A stretch of 64,000 nt of DNA, taken from assembly GCF_007748035.1 (NCBI RefSeq), contig NZ_CP036278.1:4712001-4776000 (forward strand), read 5' to 3'. A program made the translations under genes and the position numbers. Below the pieces are notes generated by a model. It saw only the letters and a list, made by a program, of their open reading frames with translations. It was not told the DNA's origin and did not search any database. Each line of letters begins with the position of its first letter. Positions within the stretch are counted from its first letter, which is position 1. Below, in pieces: positions 1 to 8,546 of this stretch. Source of the DNA: Aeoliella mucimassa. Its GTDB lineage: Bacteria; Planctomycetota; Planctomycetia; Pirellulales; Lacipirellulaceae.

Positions 1-721
1 TTCCTGTCGTCCGGCGGTTGTTCCCCCGCAGCAGCACTTCTTGCGACGAACCACGTATCGAACCAGCCGGCAACTCGCGATTCTCCCGCCCGATGACTTC
101 GGCCACCTGCTTGAGGGTCAGCCCGTGCGAGCGAAGGGTGTCTTCTTCGATTTCGATGTCGATCTGGTAATCGCGTGCACCAGTCAGGTCGACTTGCGAG
201 ATCTCGTTATAGAGCAACAGGTCGTTGCGAATACCTTCGGCAATGTCTCGAAGTTCCAATTCGGCCTGGGCTCCCTCTTTGTCTGGGCCAAGCACGCCGA
301 TACGAATGGCCGGCCGCCGCGCGGTCACCAGGCGAATCTCCGGCTCCTCGGCTTCGAGCGGAAAACTCGGTATGCGATCGACCTCGCTACGCACTTCGTC
401 GAGCACGCGATCGGGACTCCGCCCGCCGGTCTCGAGTTCGAGGACCACGCTACCAGAACCTTCAGAGGCCGACGCTGTGACCTTCTTAATACCTTCGAGC
501 GAGCGAACCGCTTCTTCGATCTTCTGGCAGATTCCCTCCTCCACCTCCTGGGGAGCGGCCCCGGGATAGGGCACGCTGATCAGGATCATGTCTAGATCGA
601 ACTCGGGGAACGACTCGCGGCGCAAGCTTGAGAACGAAAAGAACCCGACGACGAACACCGCGATAATCACGATGTTCAGCCCTGGCGAGTTCTCGATGGC
701 CCAACGTACTAGAGATTTCAT
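1..721 (-). CDS. RND-family efflux transporter permease (AcrB-like), N-terminal part, cut by window edge
   Basis: Reading the minus strand from the ATG at 721 gives an open frame to the window edge, about 240 of the roughly 1,000-1,050 residues usual for the family. It begins MKSLVRWAIENSPGLNIV, followed by a first membrane helix and then a periplasmic porter-domain start (SVPYPGAAPQEVEEGI, then EEAVRSLEGIKKVTASASEG), which is characteristic of AcrB/MexB-type proton-driven exporters. The start codon overlaps the stop of the upstream adaptor gene by ATGA, so the two are translationally coupled. With the adaptor, the TetR regulator and the outer-membrane factor at 3028 it forms a tripartite inner-membrane to outer-membrane pump. 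Substrate cannot be deduced. The family call is firm; the C-terminal part is not visible. Confidence 0.9.
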   Translation of the reverse strand, partial: MKSLVRWAIENSPGLNIVIIAVFVVGFFSFSSLRRESFPEFDLDMILISVPYPGAAPQEVEEGICQKIEEAVRSLEGIKKVTASASEGSGSVVLELETGGRSPDRVLDEVRSEVDRIPSFPLEAEEPEIRLVTARRPAIRIGVLGPDKEGAQAELELRDIAEGIRNDLLLYNEISQVDLTGARDYQIDIEIEEDTLRSHGLTLKQVAEVIGRENRELPAGSIRGSSQEVLLRGNNRRTTG

Positions 722-2133
722 GCGTCTTTATGAACCTCAACTCGCTGGCCTTCGCGCGGGGCCGCCATCGGCGAGACAATCACCTGATCTCCCGGCATCG
801 GTCCTCCTTGCGCCCCGTAAATCACCGCTCCCTCTCCGTCGCGACCAGCCAGTCGCACGTTGGTAATCACCAATTCGCCATCACGCACCACCCATACCTT
901 ATTACCAGGCTGCAAACCTTGTTGAGGGATTCGCACCAGGGTGGTGTTGGGAGTCGCCCGCACTCGCACTTCGACAAACATGCCGGTCATAAGCGTTGGC
1001 AACGATCGCCGCGGGGCGTCTTCGACCGCCTGCGAGTCGACTTCCAGGCGAGCCTCGAGCGGGTTCTTCACCTGCACTCGGCAAGGTGCCATACGAGTTT
1101 GTTCGTCGATGCCAGCCGCTTCGTACCGCTGCAGCACGCCATCCCATACATAAGAGGTCGCTCCCAGGTCGTAAACCACTTCGACCGGAGTCGCGGGGAA
1201 ATCAAACGCGCTGACTCCCTCCGCGTCGCCATCCGCGGGATTCGACGACTGCCAAAGCCAGTTCATTTGCGACATATAGAGCTTGCAAGCAACTTCCACC
1301 TGCGAGGTGTCTTGCAACACCACCACAGGCGTGCCTTGCTGCACGTAGCCATCTTGCTCCACCTCGTCGCTTACGACGATACCTTCGATCGGTGCGTAGA
1401 TCTCGCATCGCTTGAGATCGAGTTGGGCTTTGTCGAGATTCACCTGCACCAAATCCCGGACACTCTCCAGGCGGGTGCGTGTCGACTCTAGCTCCTGCAG
1501 GCGGTCACGCTGGGTCTCCAGCGTATTGCGGGCCGACAGCTCGTTGCGGCGGGCGGTATCAACCTCCGCGCCCGACACCGCGCCGGGGTCGTTTACTTCG
1601 GCATAGCGTTTCAGTTCGCGTTGGCGAATCTTCAGGTCTTCCGCGGCCAGCTCAATCTGCGTTTTCGCGTTCTCGACTTGAACTTCGAGTTCCTCCAGCG
1701 TTCCCTTGGCCTGCGTCAGTTCCTGCTGCAGTCGATTGACTTCTAGTTGATAGTTGCGCGAATCAATCCGCAGCAGCAATTGCCCCTGGCGAACCGTGCG
1801 GCCGCCGCGACATTCGTCGGCCTTGTACTCAACGCGTCCGCTCACCTCGGCCGCGATCTCCACCTGGCGGTAAGGCACCACGACGCCATCGACCGAAAAG
1901 GGGATGCCATCGTTTTGCTCCTGAGCAACGGCCACCTCGACAATCGGCACCGGAGCTTCAGGTTCGGCACCGCGGTGGGTCTCTACCTTGCCCATCATCA
2001 AACAGCCCCCGACGCCGGCTGCCAGCAAAGCTATCGACGCAGCGGTTCGGAACAAGATCTCGAACCACCTGCTGGTAGGCGCACTTTTATCGCTGCTGGT
2101 CATCTGAGCAAGGAGCCTTTTGAGAAAGGCCAA
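718..2133 (-). CDS. Efflux RND periplasmic adaptor (membrane fusion protein, HlyD/AcrA type)
   Basis: The 471-residue product has a membrane anchor at about residues 26-47 (AASIALLAAGVGGCLMMG). A biotinyl-lipoyl-like half motif and a long alpha-helical hairpin follow at about 130-260, rich in Glu, Gln and Leu heptads. Beta-barrel and membrane-proximal domains complete the protein. This is the order expected for an AcrA/MexA adaptor linking an RND permease to a TolC-like channel. It is the first gene of a minus-strand operon and its TGA overlaps the ATG of the RND permease gene. Its promoter region is shared with the divergent TetR gene and contains two palindromes (2190-2205, 2241-2256), suggesting autoregulated control. 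An internal cysteine in GGCLMM could be lipidated, but the position more than 40 residues into the protein argues for a simple anchor. Confidence 0.92.
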   Translation of the reverse strand: MAFLKRLLAQMTSSDKSAPTSRWFEILFRTAASIALLAAGVGGCLMMGKVETHRGAEPEAPVPIVEVAVAQEQNDGIPFSVDGVVVPYRQVEIAAEVSGRVEYKADECRGGRTVRQGQLLLRIDSRNYQLEVNRLQQELTQAKGTLEELEVQVENAKTQIELAAEDLKIRQRELKRYAEVNDPGAVSGAEVDTARRNELSARNTLETQRDRLQELESTRTRLESVRDLVQVNLDKAQLDLKRCEIYAPIEGIVVSDEVEQDGYVQQGTPVVVLQDTSQVEVACKLYMSQMNWLWQSSNPADGDAEGVSAFDFPATPVEVVYDLGATSYVWDGVLQRYEAAGIDEQTRMAPCRVQVKNPLEARLEVDSQAVEDAPRRSLPTLMTGMFVEVRVRATPNTTLVRIPQQGLQPGNKVWVVRDGELVITNVRLAGRDGEGAVIYGAQGGPMPGDQVIVSPMAAPREGQRVEVHKDA

Positions 2134-2189
2134 CGTGGTTCCGGGTGGGAGTCGCCTTGACTATTCGACGACCGGCTCTTAGCCTAAAT

Positions 2190-2205
2190 TTAAACAGGCG
2201 TTTAA
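2190..2205. promoter_or_regulatory. Operator palindrome 1 (TTAAAC-N4-GTTTAA)
   Basis: The 16-bp sequence TTAAACAGGCGTTTAA has perfect 6-bp inverted half sites around a 4-bp centre. It lies in the 180-bp gap between the divergent adaptor and TetR genes, and the same half sites recur at 2241-2256. TetR-family dimers typically bind such palindromes. Inference: binding site of the adjacent regulator. Confidence 0.72.
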
Positions 2206-2240
2206 CTGGCAGGGCCTTTGATTACAGCCCTTTCGAGAAA

Positions 2241-2256
2241 TTAAACACCTGTTTAA
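2241..2256. promoter_or_regulatory. Operator palindrome 2 (TTAAAC-N4-GTTTAA)
   Basis: TTAAACACCTGTTTAA repeats the half sites of the 2190 palindrome with a different centre. The two centres are 51 bp apart, close to five helical turns, so two dimers would sit on the same DNA face. It lies just downstream of a candidate minus-strand -10 box at 2261-2266, a position where a bound repressor would block the efflux operon. Confidence 0.72.
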
Positions 2257-2260
2257 TTCC

Positions 2261-2288
2261 ATGGTATCGTCCTTTTTCTGAAGGTCAA
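2261..2288 (-). promoter_or_regulatory. Candidate sigma70-type promoter for the adaptor-permease operon
   Basis: On the minus strand TTGACC (2288-2283) and TACCAT (2266-2261) are separated by 16 bp, resembling -35 and -10 boxes. Operator palindrome 2 lies immediately downstream. This is a sequence match only; planctomycete promoters are not well defined. Confidence 0.4.
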
Positions 2289-2313
2289 TCGAGATTCGCC
2301 CGATTGGTATGAA

Positions 2314-2967
2314 ATGAGCCAGGATTCCCGTCAACGGTTGCTGCAGTCAGCTATCGAGCACTTCGCGGCCAAAGGCTACGAGGGGGCTACGGTGCGGGAT
2401 ATCTGCGAAACCGCTGGGCTCAACGTAAACGCGGTGAAATACTACTTTGAGGACAAACGTACGCTCCATGCCGCGGCGGTGACCGAAGCCCACCACCTGG
2501 CGATGCAGGACAAACCTTTTACCGAAATACCAACCACCGGCACCCCCCAAGAAAAACTCAGGCAATTCATCCATCAAACCATGGGCATTGTCTTTGGGGG
2601 AGAACGCAGGGATCAGCCACATCACTTGCTGCTAGCACGCGAACTGACCGACCCTAGTGAAACGACAGCGCAGTTCTTCAAAACGTTCGTTAAACCGCGA
2701 TTCGACTTTCTCGAGCAAACATTACAGGCTCTTTTACCGAAAGGCTTTCCAGGCACCGAACGTCGGTTGTTAGTGCTCTCCGTCATCGGGCAGTGCATGC
2801 ATTACCGCGTTGGAGCCGAAGTCGACAAGTTCATGTTCCCCACGGGTGAATACGAAAAACTAACGGCCGAACGAGTTGCCGAGCACATCTATCGAGTTAC
2901 CTTGGCTGCCATCGAGGGCTATCAAACAAGTTCACAATCCGAAATCCGGTCAAAGCCCCCGATCTGA
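2314..2967 (+). CDS. TetR/AcrR-family repressor, CecR-like
   Basis: The 217-residue product has an N-terminal helix-turn-helix at about residues 5-52 (RQRLLQSAIEHFAAKGYEG, TVRDICETAGLNVNAVKYYF), the classic TetR DNA-binding fold. The C-terminal half, with LLARELTDPSETTAQFF and a long helix following, resembles the ligand-binding domain of the CecR (YbiH) group; this subgroup call is from memory of the family pattern. The gene is divergent from the adaptor-permease operon and lies 60 bp before the outer-membrane factor gene, so it probably controls both. The two TTAAAC-N4-GTTTAA palindromes in the shared intergenic region are the likely operators. The inducer cannot be predicted. Confidence 0.9.
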   Translation: MSQDSRQRLLQSAIEHFAAKGYEGATVRDICETAGLNVNAVKYYFEDKRTLHAAAVTEAHHLAMQDKPFTEIPTTGTPQEKLRQFIHQTMGIVFGGERRDQPHHLLLARELTDPSETTAQFFKTFVKPRFDFLEQTLQALLPKGFPGTERRLLVLSVIGQCMHYRVGAEVDKFMFPTGEYEKLTAERVAEHIYRVTLAAIEGYQTSSQSEIRSKPPI

Positions 2968-3027
2968 CTGGCGCTAATTTAACCTCGGCCTGCTACCAGC
3001 AGGACGAACGACAAGGATGTCGTTGCT

Positions 3028-4713
3028 ATGCGTCTGTGCGCTCACCTTATTATCTGTACGCTTGCGGCCTGCCTTTCGGGCTGTATCGTAGGGCCCGACT
3101 ACTTTCGCCCTCACACCGAGGTCCCTCAGGAGTGGCGCCCGGACGAAAGCACCACCGCTGAGCTTCAAGCCGAAGCCTGCTGGTGGCTCGGTTTTGGCGA
3201 CTCCACGCTCGACCAACTCATGAGCGAAGCGGTCGACAATAACCTGTCGCTCCGCGAAGCGGCACTTCGCATTGCTCAGGCTCGCTACCAACGCTGCGTC
3301 GTACGCGGCGATCTGTTTCCTCAGTTCGATGGCGAGACGGCCTACAACTTTCAGAAGCAACCCACTACTGGCGGGCTCACCGGCCAGCTCGTGGGCGACG
3401 ACGGCGGCGGTGGTGGCTTCCAGTTCGACGATACCTTCGATCAATACTCCATGGGTCTCAACGGTAGTTGGGAGATCGATATCTTCGGGCGACTCCGTCG
3501 CAACGTGCAAGCCGCCCGAGCCGAAGTGTGCGCCAGCGTCTGGGCGTATCGCGATACCATGGTGCTGATGCTCGCCGAGGTTGCAACAAACTACGTCGAC
3601 GCTCGCGCCTTCCAGCGCCGGCTCGCGATCGCTCAGGAGAATCTCAAAGCTCAGCAGCGGAGCCTGGAGATCACCCAAAAACGATTCGAAGCCGAGCTGA
3701 TCAGCGAACTCGACGTCGCTCAGGCTCGAGCGAATGTCGAAACCACTCGCGCCGAGATTCCTACGCTCGAAATCGGCTACCAACAAGCGGTCAACCGGTT
3801 GAGCGTGTTGCTCGGTCGCGCACCAGGCTATGTCGACGAGCTGCTCTCCGGCAGCCAGCCGATTCCTCAACCGCCAGGCGAAGTTGCAGTCGGCATTCCG
3901 GCCGACCTGCTGCGTCGCCGCCCCGATATTCGCCAAGCCGAGTACACCCTCGTCGCACAAGTCGCTCGCATCGGGGCAGCCAAGGCCGACCTGTTCCCGA
4001 GCTTGTCGCTCACTGGCTCGTTCGGCGTGCAATCGCAACGCGTCAACAACCTGTTTACCGATAACAGCATCTCGGCCAACGTGGGACCCACGCTGCGTTG
4101 GAACCTGCTCAACTTCGGGCGGGTTCGTTGCAACATTCGCTTGCAGGACGCTCTGGCCACCGAGTACGTGGCCGCCTACCAGCGAACCGTGCTCGAAGCA
4201 GCCGAGGAAGTCGACAACGCGTTGATCAACTACACTCGTCAGCAAAAACGTCAGTCCGCGCTCGCCGATAGCGTCGCGGCCCTCGAGCGGGCCGTCGAGC
4301 TTGCGGTTACCCAGTACCAACGCGGCACCGTCGACTTCCAGCGAGTGCTCGACTCGCAGCGGTCGTTGCTCCAAGCCCAGGACCAACTGGCGACCACCGA
4401 AGGGGAAGTAACCGCCTCGCTGATCGAACTCTACCGCGCCCTCGGCGGCGGCTGGGACTGCCCGCAGCAACGTGAACAAATCGTTGCCGTGATCCCACTC
4501 GGCGAGATCGAACTGCCGACCACTCCGGAGCCGGTTCCGACCGATGCTGTGGAAGGGCTCGACGCCCCCCAGCTACCCACCGACCAACCCGAACCAGCCA
4601 ACGCTCCGCTGGAACTCGAAGAGCCAACACTGGAACCCATGCCGGAGCTGGAGAATCCGCTGAAGCTAGACGACGTACTGCTGCTGCCGACCGTTCCGGA
4701 ACCCATCGAGTAG
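3028..4713 (+). CDS. Outer-membrane efflux lipoprotein, NodT/OprM-type TolC family
   Basis: The 561-residue product starts with a lipoprotein signal (LAACLSGC) and the NodT/OprM hallmark that follows it (IVGPDYFRPHTEVPQEW). Two outer-membrane efflux repeats cover about residues 60-470, with conserved stretches such as NVETTRAEIPTLE, GIPADLLRRRPDIRQAE and ARIGAAKADLFPSLSLTGSFG. It would form the trimeric outer-membrane channel for the RND pump encoded on the other side of the TetR gene, and lies 60 bp downstream of that regulator. Unusual is a C-terminal tail of about 75 residues (490-561) rich in Pro and Glu (for example LEPMPELENPL), beyond the end of the family domain. A similar acidic tail occurs on the unrelated outer-membrane factor at 55819. 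Confidence 0.93.
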   Translation: MRLCAHLIICTLAACLSGCIVGPDYFRPHTEVPQEWRPDESTTAELQAEACWWLGFGDSTLDQLMSEAVDNNLSLREAALRIAQARYQRCVVRGDLFPQFDGETAYNFQKQPTTGGLTGQLVGDDGGGGGFQFDDTFDQYSMGLNGSWEIDIFGRLRRNVQAARAEVCASVWAYRDTMVLMLAEVATNYVDARAFQRRLAIAQENLKAQQRSLEITQKRFEAELISELDVAQARANVETTRAEIPTLEIGYQQAVNRLSVLLGRAPGYVDELLSGSQPIPQPPGEVAVGIPADLLRRRPDIRQAEYTLVAQVARIGAAKADLFPSLSLTGSFGVQSQRVNNLFTDNSISANVGPTLRWNLLNFGRVRCNIRLQDALATEYVAAYQRTVLEAAEEVDNALINYTRQQKRQSALADSVAALERAVELAVTQYQRGTVDFQRVLDSQRSLLQAQDQLATTEGEVTASLIELYRALGGGWDCPQQREQIVAVIPLGEIELPTTPEPVPTDAVEGLDAPQLPTDQPEPANAPLELEEPTLEPMPELENPLKLDDVLLLPTVPEPIE

Positions 4714-4791
4714 CCAGCACAGCTCCCGCGCCCAGGCGTGGCTCGATTGGCCTAACCTGTCCCACGATCCTACGCTGCATTTGCACGAGAC

Positions 4792-5341
4792 GAATAGATT
4801 CCCAATTTACCCACCGATGGGAAAATTGAATCCGCGCCCACTCTACAAAACCAGTGGTTTTCGCGTGCGAATAGATTCCCATTTCCCAAAACGCATCGAG
4901 TGGGAATCTATTTTTGCGGTGCGCACTTATCGCAAGTCGTTGGTAGCTATGAAGTTGCATCAACACCTCCACGGAAAGTGCCCAAAATAGATTCCCATGG
5001 GTGGGAAAGTATTTTGGTTGGGAGTTGAGGGATTTCGGATTGGGGATTTCGGAATGCGGAATGTCGTCTTGAAGGAGCTTCCAGCGACTGAAAAATCTAG
5101 CCTATCGCTTACAGCCTAAAGCCCACAGCTTTAACAACCGCGCAGCAGCGAACGCCTACGCAAGGGCCATCGCGGTCAGAGACCGCTCCTACAGTGCGCT
5201 TGTGTGGTAGATATTTCAGTGGATTTAATGTTCACTCGGTTACATCTCTCCATCCTCCAACAACGGACTACTGACCACAAACAACGGACAACACACCACC
5301 TGTCCATTAGAACACCACAGGTGGCCATTTCCCAGCGAAAA
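4792..5341 (+). repeat. Dispersed intergenic mosaic repeat, copy A
   Basis: About 550 bp without a credible gene. It begins GAATAGATTCCCA and ends near CTGTCCATTAGAACACC followed by a GGTGGCCA block. The first half forms several hairpins: AATAGATTCCCA pairs perfectly with TGGGAATCTATT across the segment around 4870-4917, and CCAAAATAGATTCCCA pairs imperfectly with the nearby TGGGAAAGTATTTTGG (about 4982-5016). A G-rich stretch follows, then a short conserved CGCGCAGCAGCGAACGC block. Copies at 7900-8456 and 49279-49712 share order and boundaries but differ in the internal module. In this copy the module contains a GCGGTC-AGA-GACCGC hairpin. Confidence 0.85.
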
Positions 5342-5779
5342 AGGGGACAATGGGAGAAACCGTTTGCCCCGCAGCCGAAGGCGTAGGCTCGCGATGTGGA
5401 CCACGCGAAACACCTGAATTCATTCGCAGAGATCTGTCGGGTATAAGAGCAGAATCGACTGCCGTCGGGCACCGGCAATCGTACCGCCCTAAAACACTCC
5501 ATCCCTTAGGGGTGGACCTCGGGCTCCCTTCAAACATCATCATGTTCTCAGTCGCCCAAAGCCTCGCCACGAGGAGTTCTTCATCGTGGCTTCTTCTGTC
5601 CGGAGAACCTAACTAACAAGGATGGCTGCTACGCGCCATATCTACTTAGAAAAAAGTGGGGGATTTGCTTACTTTTCTTGCTACCTCTGCGAGAAAGTTC
5701 CCCTAAACCAGCAGTGCGTTAGCTTATCTGAAGGGCGGCCTGTTCCAATTCGTCAAATCCGCGATCTGGAGGTACGAGT
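5342..5779. other. Intergenic stretch before the sulfatase gene
   Basis: No credible gene is seen in these 438 bp. The only structure noticed is an imperfect hairpin, CCACGA/TCGTGG, around 5566-5590. GGAGG at about 5768-5772 is the ribosome-binding site of the sulfatase gene. Confidence 0.5.
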
Positions 5780-7357
5780 ATGCGACGCTTACCCGGTTTC
5801 CTGGCTCTTTTGGTTCTCCTGTTTGGCTCGGCGACCTGCCAAGGTGACGACAAGCCGAACATCCTCGTCATCTGGGGCGACGACATCGGCTGGTCAAATG
5901 TCAGTTGCTACGGCAATGGCATCATGGGCTATACGACGCCGAACATCGATAGCATCGCTCGTGGCGGAGTGCTCTTCACTGATCACTACGCCCAGCCATC
6001 CTGCACCGCGGGGCGGTCTGCATTCATCACCGGGCAGTATCCCATTCGTTCGGGCATGACCACCGTTGGACAGCCAGGCGACACCCTCGGGCTGCAAGCG
6101 GAATCGCCCTGCCTGGCTGAGTATCTCAAAAAAGCAGGCTACCGCACCGGCCATTTCGGCAAGAATCACCTGGGCGACCGCAACGAGCATCTTCCGACTG
6201 CCCATGGATTCGATGAGTTCTATGGCAATCTTTACCATCTCAATACTCAGGAAGAAGCCGAGCAACGTGACTACCAAAACTTTGGTGAGAAGTACTCGGG
6301 CAGCCTCGAAGCGTACGAGAAGAAGTTTGGCACTCGTGGTGTGATTCATTCGTTCGCGACCGATACCGACGACCCCACGGAAGACCCTCGTTTTGGAAAG
6401 GTTGGCAAGCAGACGATCGAAGATACCGGCCCGCTGACTCAGGAGCGGATGAAGAACTTCGACGCTGGTGAAGTCATCCCCAAGGCGCTTGGGTTTATCG
6501 AGAAGGCCAAAGAAGCGGACGAACCGTTTTTCGTATGGCTCAACACCACCCGCATGCACCTTTACACTCGCATCGATGACGAGTGGCTCCGCAAGGTGGA
6601 GAAGATCACCAGCGAGAGCGATGTGCATGGGGCGGGCATGCTGCAGCATGATCATGATATCGGCCTTGTGCTGGATGCCTTGAAAGAGATGGGCCTCGAC
6701 GAAAACACGATCATTGTCTACTCCACCGATAATGGTCCTGAACACTCCTCTTGGCCTCACGGCGCGACCACTCCGTTCCGGGGCGAGAAGATGACCACCT
6801 ACGAAGGTGGAGTGCGTGTGCCGTGTGTCGTGAAATGGCCAGGCCACATCCCAGCCGGCACCCGGCTCAACGGCATCCAGGCGCATCAGGACCTGTTCAC
6901 CACGCTGGCCGCTGCGGCCGGCATGGACGACATCGCTACCACGATTCGCGAGGAAGAAAAGCAGTACATCGATGGCGTGAACAATCTCGACTACTGGACA
7001 GGCAAAAGCGATTCGTCGAACCGCGACCACATCTTCTACTACTACGAAAGCAAACTTACTGCTGTGCGGATGGGCCCCTGGAAGTTCCACTTCTCGACCA
7101 AAGAGGACTACTACGCGAACGTGGTGCCGCGCACCGCGCCGCTGGTGTTCAACATCCGGATGGACCCGTACGAAGGCTACGATAGTGCGGACTCCTATGG
7201 CCATTTGATGCAAAAAGTATCGTGGTTGATGCAGCCGATGGGCGAACTCATGCAAGCTCACCTCAAGTCGCTAGCCGAGTACCCACCGGTACAAGGCGGC
7301 AAGTCGTTCGATATGTCGAATGTCGTCGACGAGTTTGTCAAAAAGGCAAAGCAGTAG
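5780..7357 (+). CDS. Secreted sulfatase (arylsulfatase, type I formylglycine-dependent)
   Basis: The 525-residue product has a signal peptide (residues 1 to about 22) and the alkaline-phosphatase-superfamily sulfatase fold. [13 protein letters not shown] carries the metal-binding Asp pair (34-35). [15 protein letters not shown] holds the formylglycine site: Cys75 in C-T-A-G-R, a C-x-A-x-R variant of the usual C-x-P-x-R. STDNGPEH is the distal metal motif. The enzyme hydrolyses sulfate esters in the periplasm or outside; planctomycetes use many such enzymes on sulfated polysaccharides, but the specific substrate is not predictable. It needs a formylglycine-generating enzyme, which is not in this window. 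A GGAGG site 8 bp before the ATG supports the start. The gene stands alone between two repeat-containing intergenic regions. Confidence 0.93.
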   Translation: MRRLPGFLALLVLLFGSATCQGDDKPNILVIWGDDIGWSNVSCYGNGIMGYTTPNIDSIARGGVLFTDHYAQPSCTAGRSAFITGQYPIRSGMTTVGQPGDTLGLQAESPCLAEYLKKAGYRTGHFGKNHLGDRNEHLPTAHGFDEFYGNLYHLNTQEEAEQRDYQNFGEKYSGSLEAYEKKFGTRGVIHSFATDTDDPTEDPRFGKVGKQTIEDTGPLTQERMKNFDAGEVIPKALGFIEKAKEADEPFFVWLNTTRMHLYTRIDDEWLRKVEKITSESDVHGAGMLQHDHDIGLVLDALKEMGLDENTIIVYSTDNGPEHSSWPHGATTPFRGEKMTTYEGGVRVPCVVKWPGHIPAGTRLNGIQAHQDLFTTLAAAAGMDDIATTIREEEKQYIDGVNNLDYWTGKSDSSNRDHIFYYYESKLTAVRMGPWKFHFSTKEDYYANVVPRTAPLVFNIRMDPYEGYDSADSYGHLMQKVSWLMQPMGELMQAHLKSLAEYPPVQGGKSFDMSNVVDEFVKKAKQ

Positions 7358-7410
7358 CGAGTGCATCGCACCACACAGCCAGTCACTGGTTGCTCCTTTC
7401 AGTCGTAGCA

Positions 7411-7439
7411 CCCAAGCGGGCGAAGCTCGCCTTCTTGGG
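7411..7439 (+). terminator. Hairpin downstream of the sulfatase gene, possible terminator
   Basis: CCCAAG (7411-7416) pairs with CTTGGG (7434-7439), and inside it GGCGA (7419-7423) pairs with TCGCC (7427-7431). It lies 54 bp after the sulfatase stop. There is no clear T-run after it, so terminator function is tentative. Nothing else is seen between here and the tRNA gene at 7673. Confidence 0.4.
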
Positions 7440-7672
7440 TTGCTATGGTTGATTTCCGATTGCCAACGGAGTCGGCGAGGCTGCTTGTCCACTTCGCCGA
7501 CTCTGCACGGCGTCTACAGGCGATGCTGCTGGAGAAGCACGTCCGGCAAGAGCGTTGGGCATCCGAAGGCATCTGCCCCATCGGCGAAGCTTGCGCCGGT
7601 GGTCTCGTGTGATGCCCGCTTACGTGAGAGTCGCCGGTGAGTCGACGAGGACTACCGGCGAGATTTATAAAG

Positions 7673-7745
7673 TGGAGCGAAAGGGAGTCGAACCCTCGAC
7701 CTCTGCATTGCGAACGCAGCGCTCTCCCAACTGAGCTACCGCCCC
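7673..7745 (-). tRNA. tRNA-Ala (anticodon CGC)
   Basis: The minus strand folds into a complete 73-nt cloverleaf. The acceptor is GGGGCGG/TCGCTCC with two G-U pairs, the D-arm is GCTCAGTTGGGAGAGC, the anticodon stem is CTGCG/TGCAG around loop TTCGCAA, and the T-arm has GGTTCGACTCC. Anticodon CGC reads GCG alanine codons. The 3' CCA is not encoded. Confidence 0.95.
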
Positions 7746-7899
7746 AGGCGTCTCCGTATTCTATGCTTTTGTTTACGTTGTGCAAGCGAGCCTCCAGGGG
7801 GTTGAGCTTCGGCAGTGAGCGATATGGCTCAGGCAACTCGGCCGCCGTGCGGGGGAGTGAGATGTCCCCTGCCGGGGCGGATGGCTCGGGGTCGTTCGC

Positions 7900-8456
7900 G
7901 AATAGATTCCCAATGTTCCCACCGATGGGAAAATTGAATCGCCGCCCACGCTACAAAACCAGTGGATTTCGCACCCAAATAGATCCCATTTCCCAAAACG
8001 CATCGAGTGGGAATCTATTTTTCCGCTGCGCACTTATCGCAAGTCGTTTACCAGTAACGTGTTGCATCAACACCTCTGTGATAGTTGCCCAAAATAGATT
8101 CCCACCCATGGGAAACTATTTTGAGTTGGGAGTTGGGCAATTTCGGATTGGGGATTTCGGAATGCGGATTGTCATCTTGAGGGAGCTTCCAGCGACTGAA
8201 AGATCTCAGCCTACCGCTTACAGCCTAAAGCCTAGAGCCAATAAAGCTTCCAGCGACGCAGCCCCACCAACGCTTTTCCAACGCGCGCAGCAGCGAACAC
8301 CCACGCCAGCAAACCATCGCCTGCGCGTCGCTAGTCGTTCGAGTTCAAGACAAGCATCACATCGCGATCACCTCCAATCACTAAACAGCCGATAGCCGAT
8401 AGCCAACGATCACCTGTCCATTAGAACACCACTGGTGGCCAATTGCCAATGAAAAG
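7900..8456 (+). repeat. Dispersed intergenic mosaic repeat, copy B
   Basis: Second copy of the element at 4792, same orientation. The first 320 bp are closely similar to copy A, including the AATAGATTCCCA start, the 12-bp hairpin arm TGGGAATCTATT, CGCACTTATCGCAAGTCGT, the second hairpin and GGATTTCGGATTGGGGATTT. The later module differs: it contains GCCTGCGCGTCGCTAG (shared with copy C rather than A) and a short AGCCGATAGCCGATAGCC tandem. It ends with the shared CTGTCCATTAGAACACC block. A GCGATTT-GAG-AAATCGC hairpin follows just outside. Confidence 0.85.
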
Positions 8457-8546
8457 TGTGGCGATTTGAGAAATCGCTTGGGAGGTGGCAGAAGGGGTTG
8501 ATCTGGCAGGCGAGAAGCCCCGATGCATCTGACGGAGGGCGATTCC

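Noticed and set aside
41-595. Plus-strand frames at the left window edge
   Set aside because: The minus strand encodes a convincing RND permease N-terminus over the same DNA, with ATGA coupling to the adaptor.
2974-4479. Minus-strand open frame of about 500 codons opposite the outer-membrane factor gene
   Set aside because: The plus-strand gene is clearly a NodT-type protein; the antisense frame shows no domain and no plausible start context.
7637-8395. A 252-codon frame across the tRNA-Ala gene and repeat copy B
   Set aside because: It runs antisense through a certain tRNA gene and through repeat DNA that lacks coding constraint in the other copies.
8376-8405. Short AGCCGATAGCC tandem as a possible CRISPR-like or VNTR locus
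   Set aside because: Only two to three imperfect units, no spacers, and the block belongs to the dispersed repeat family.
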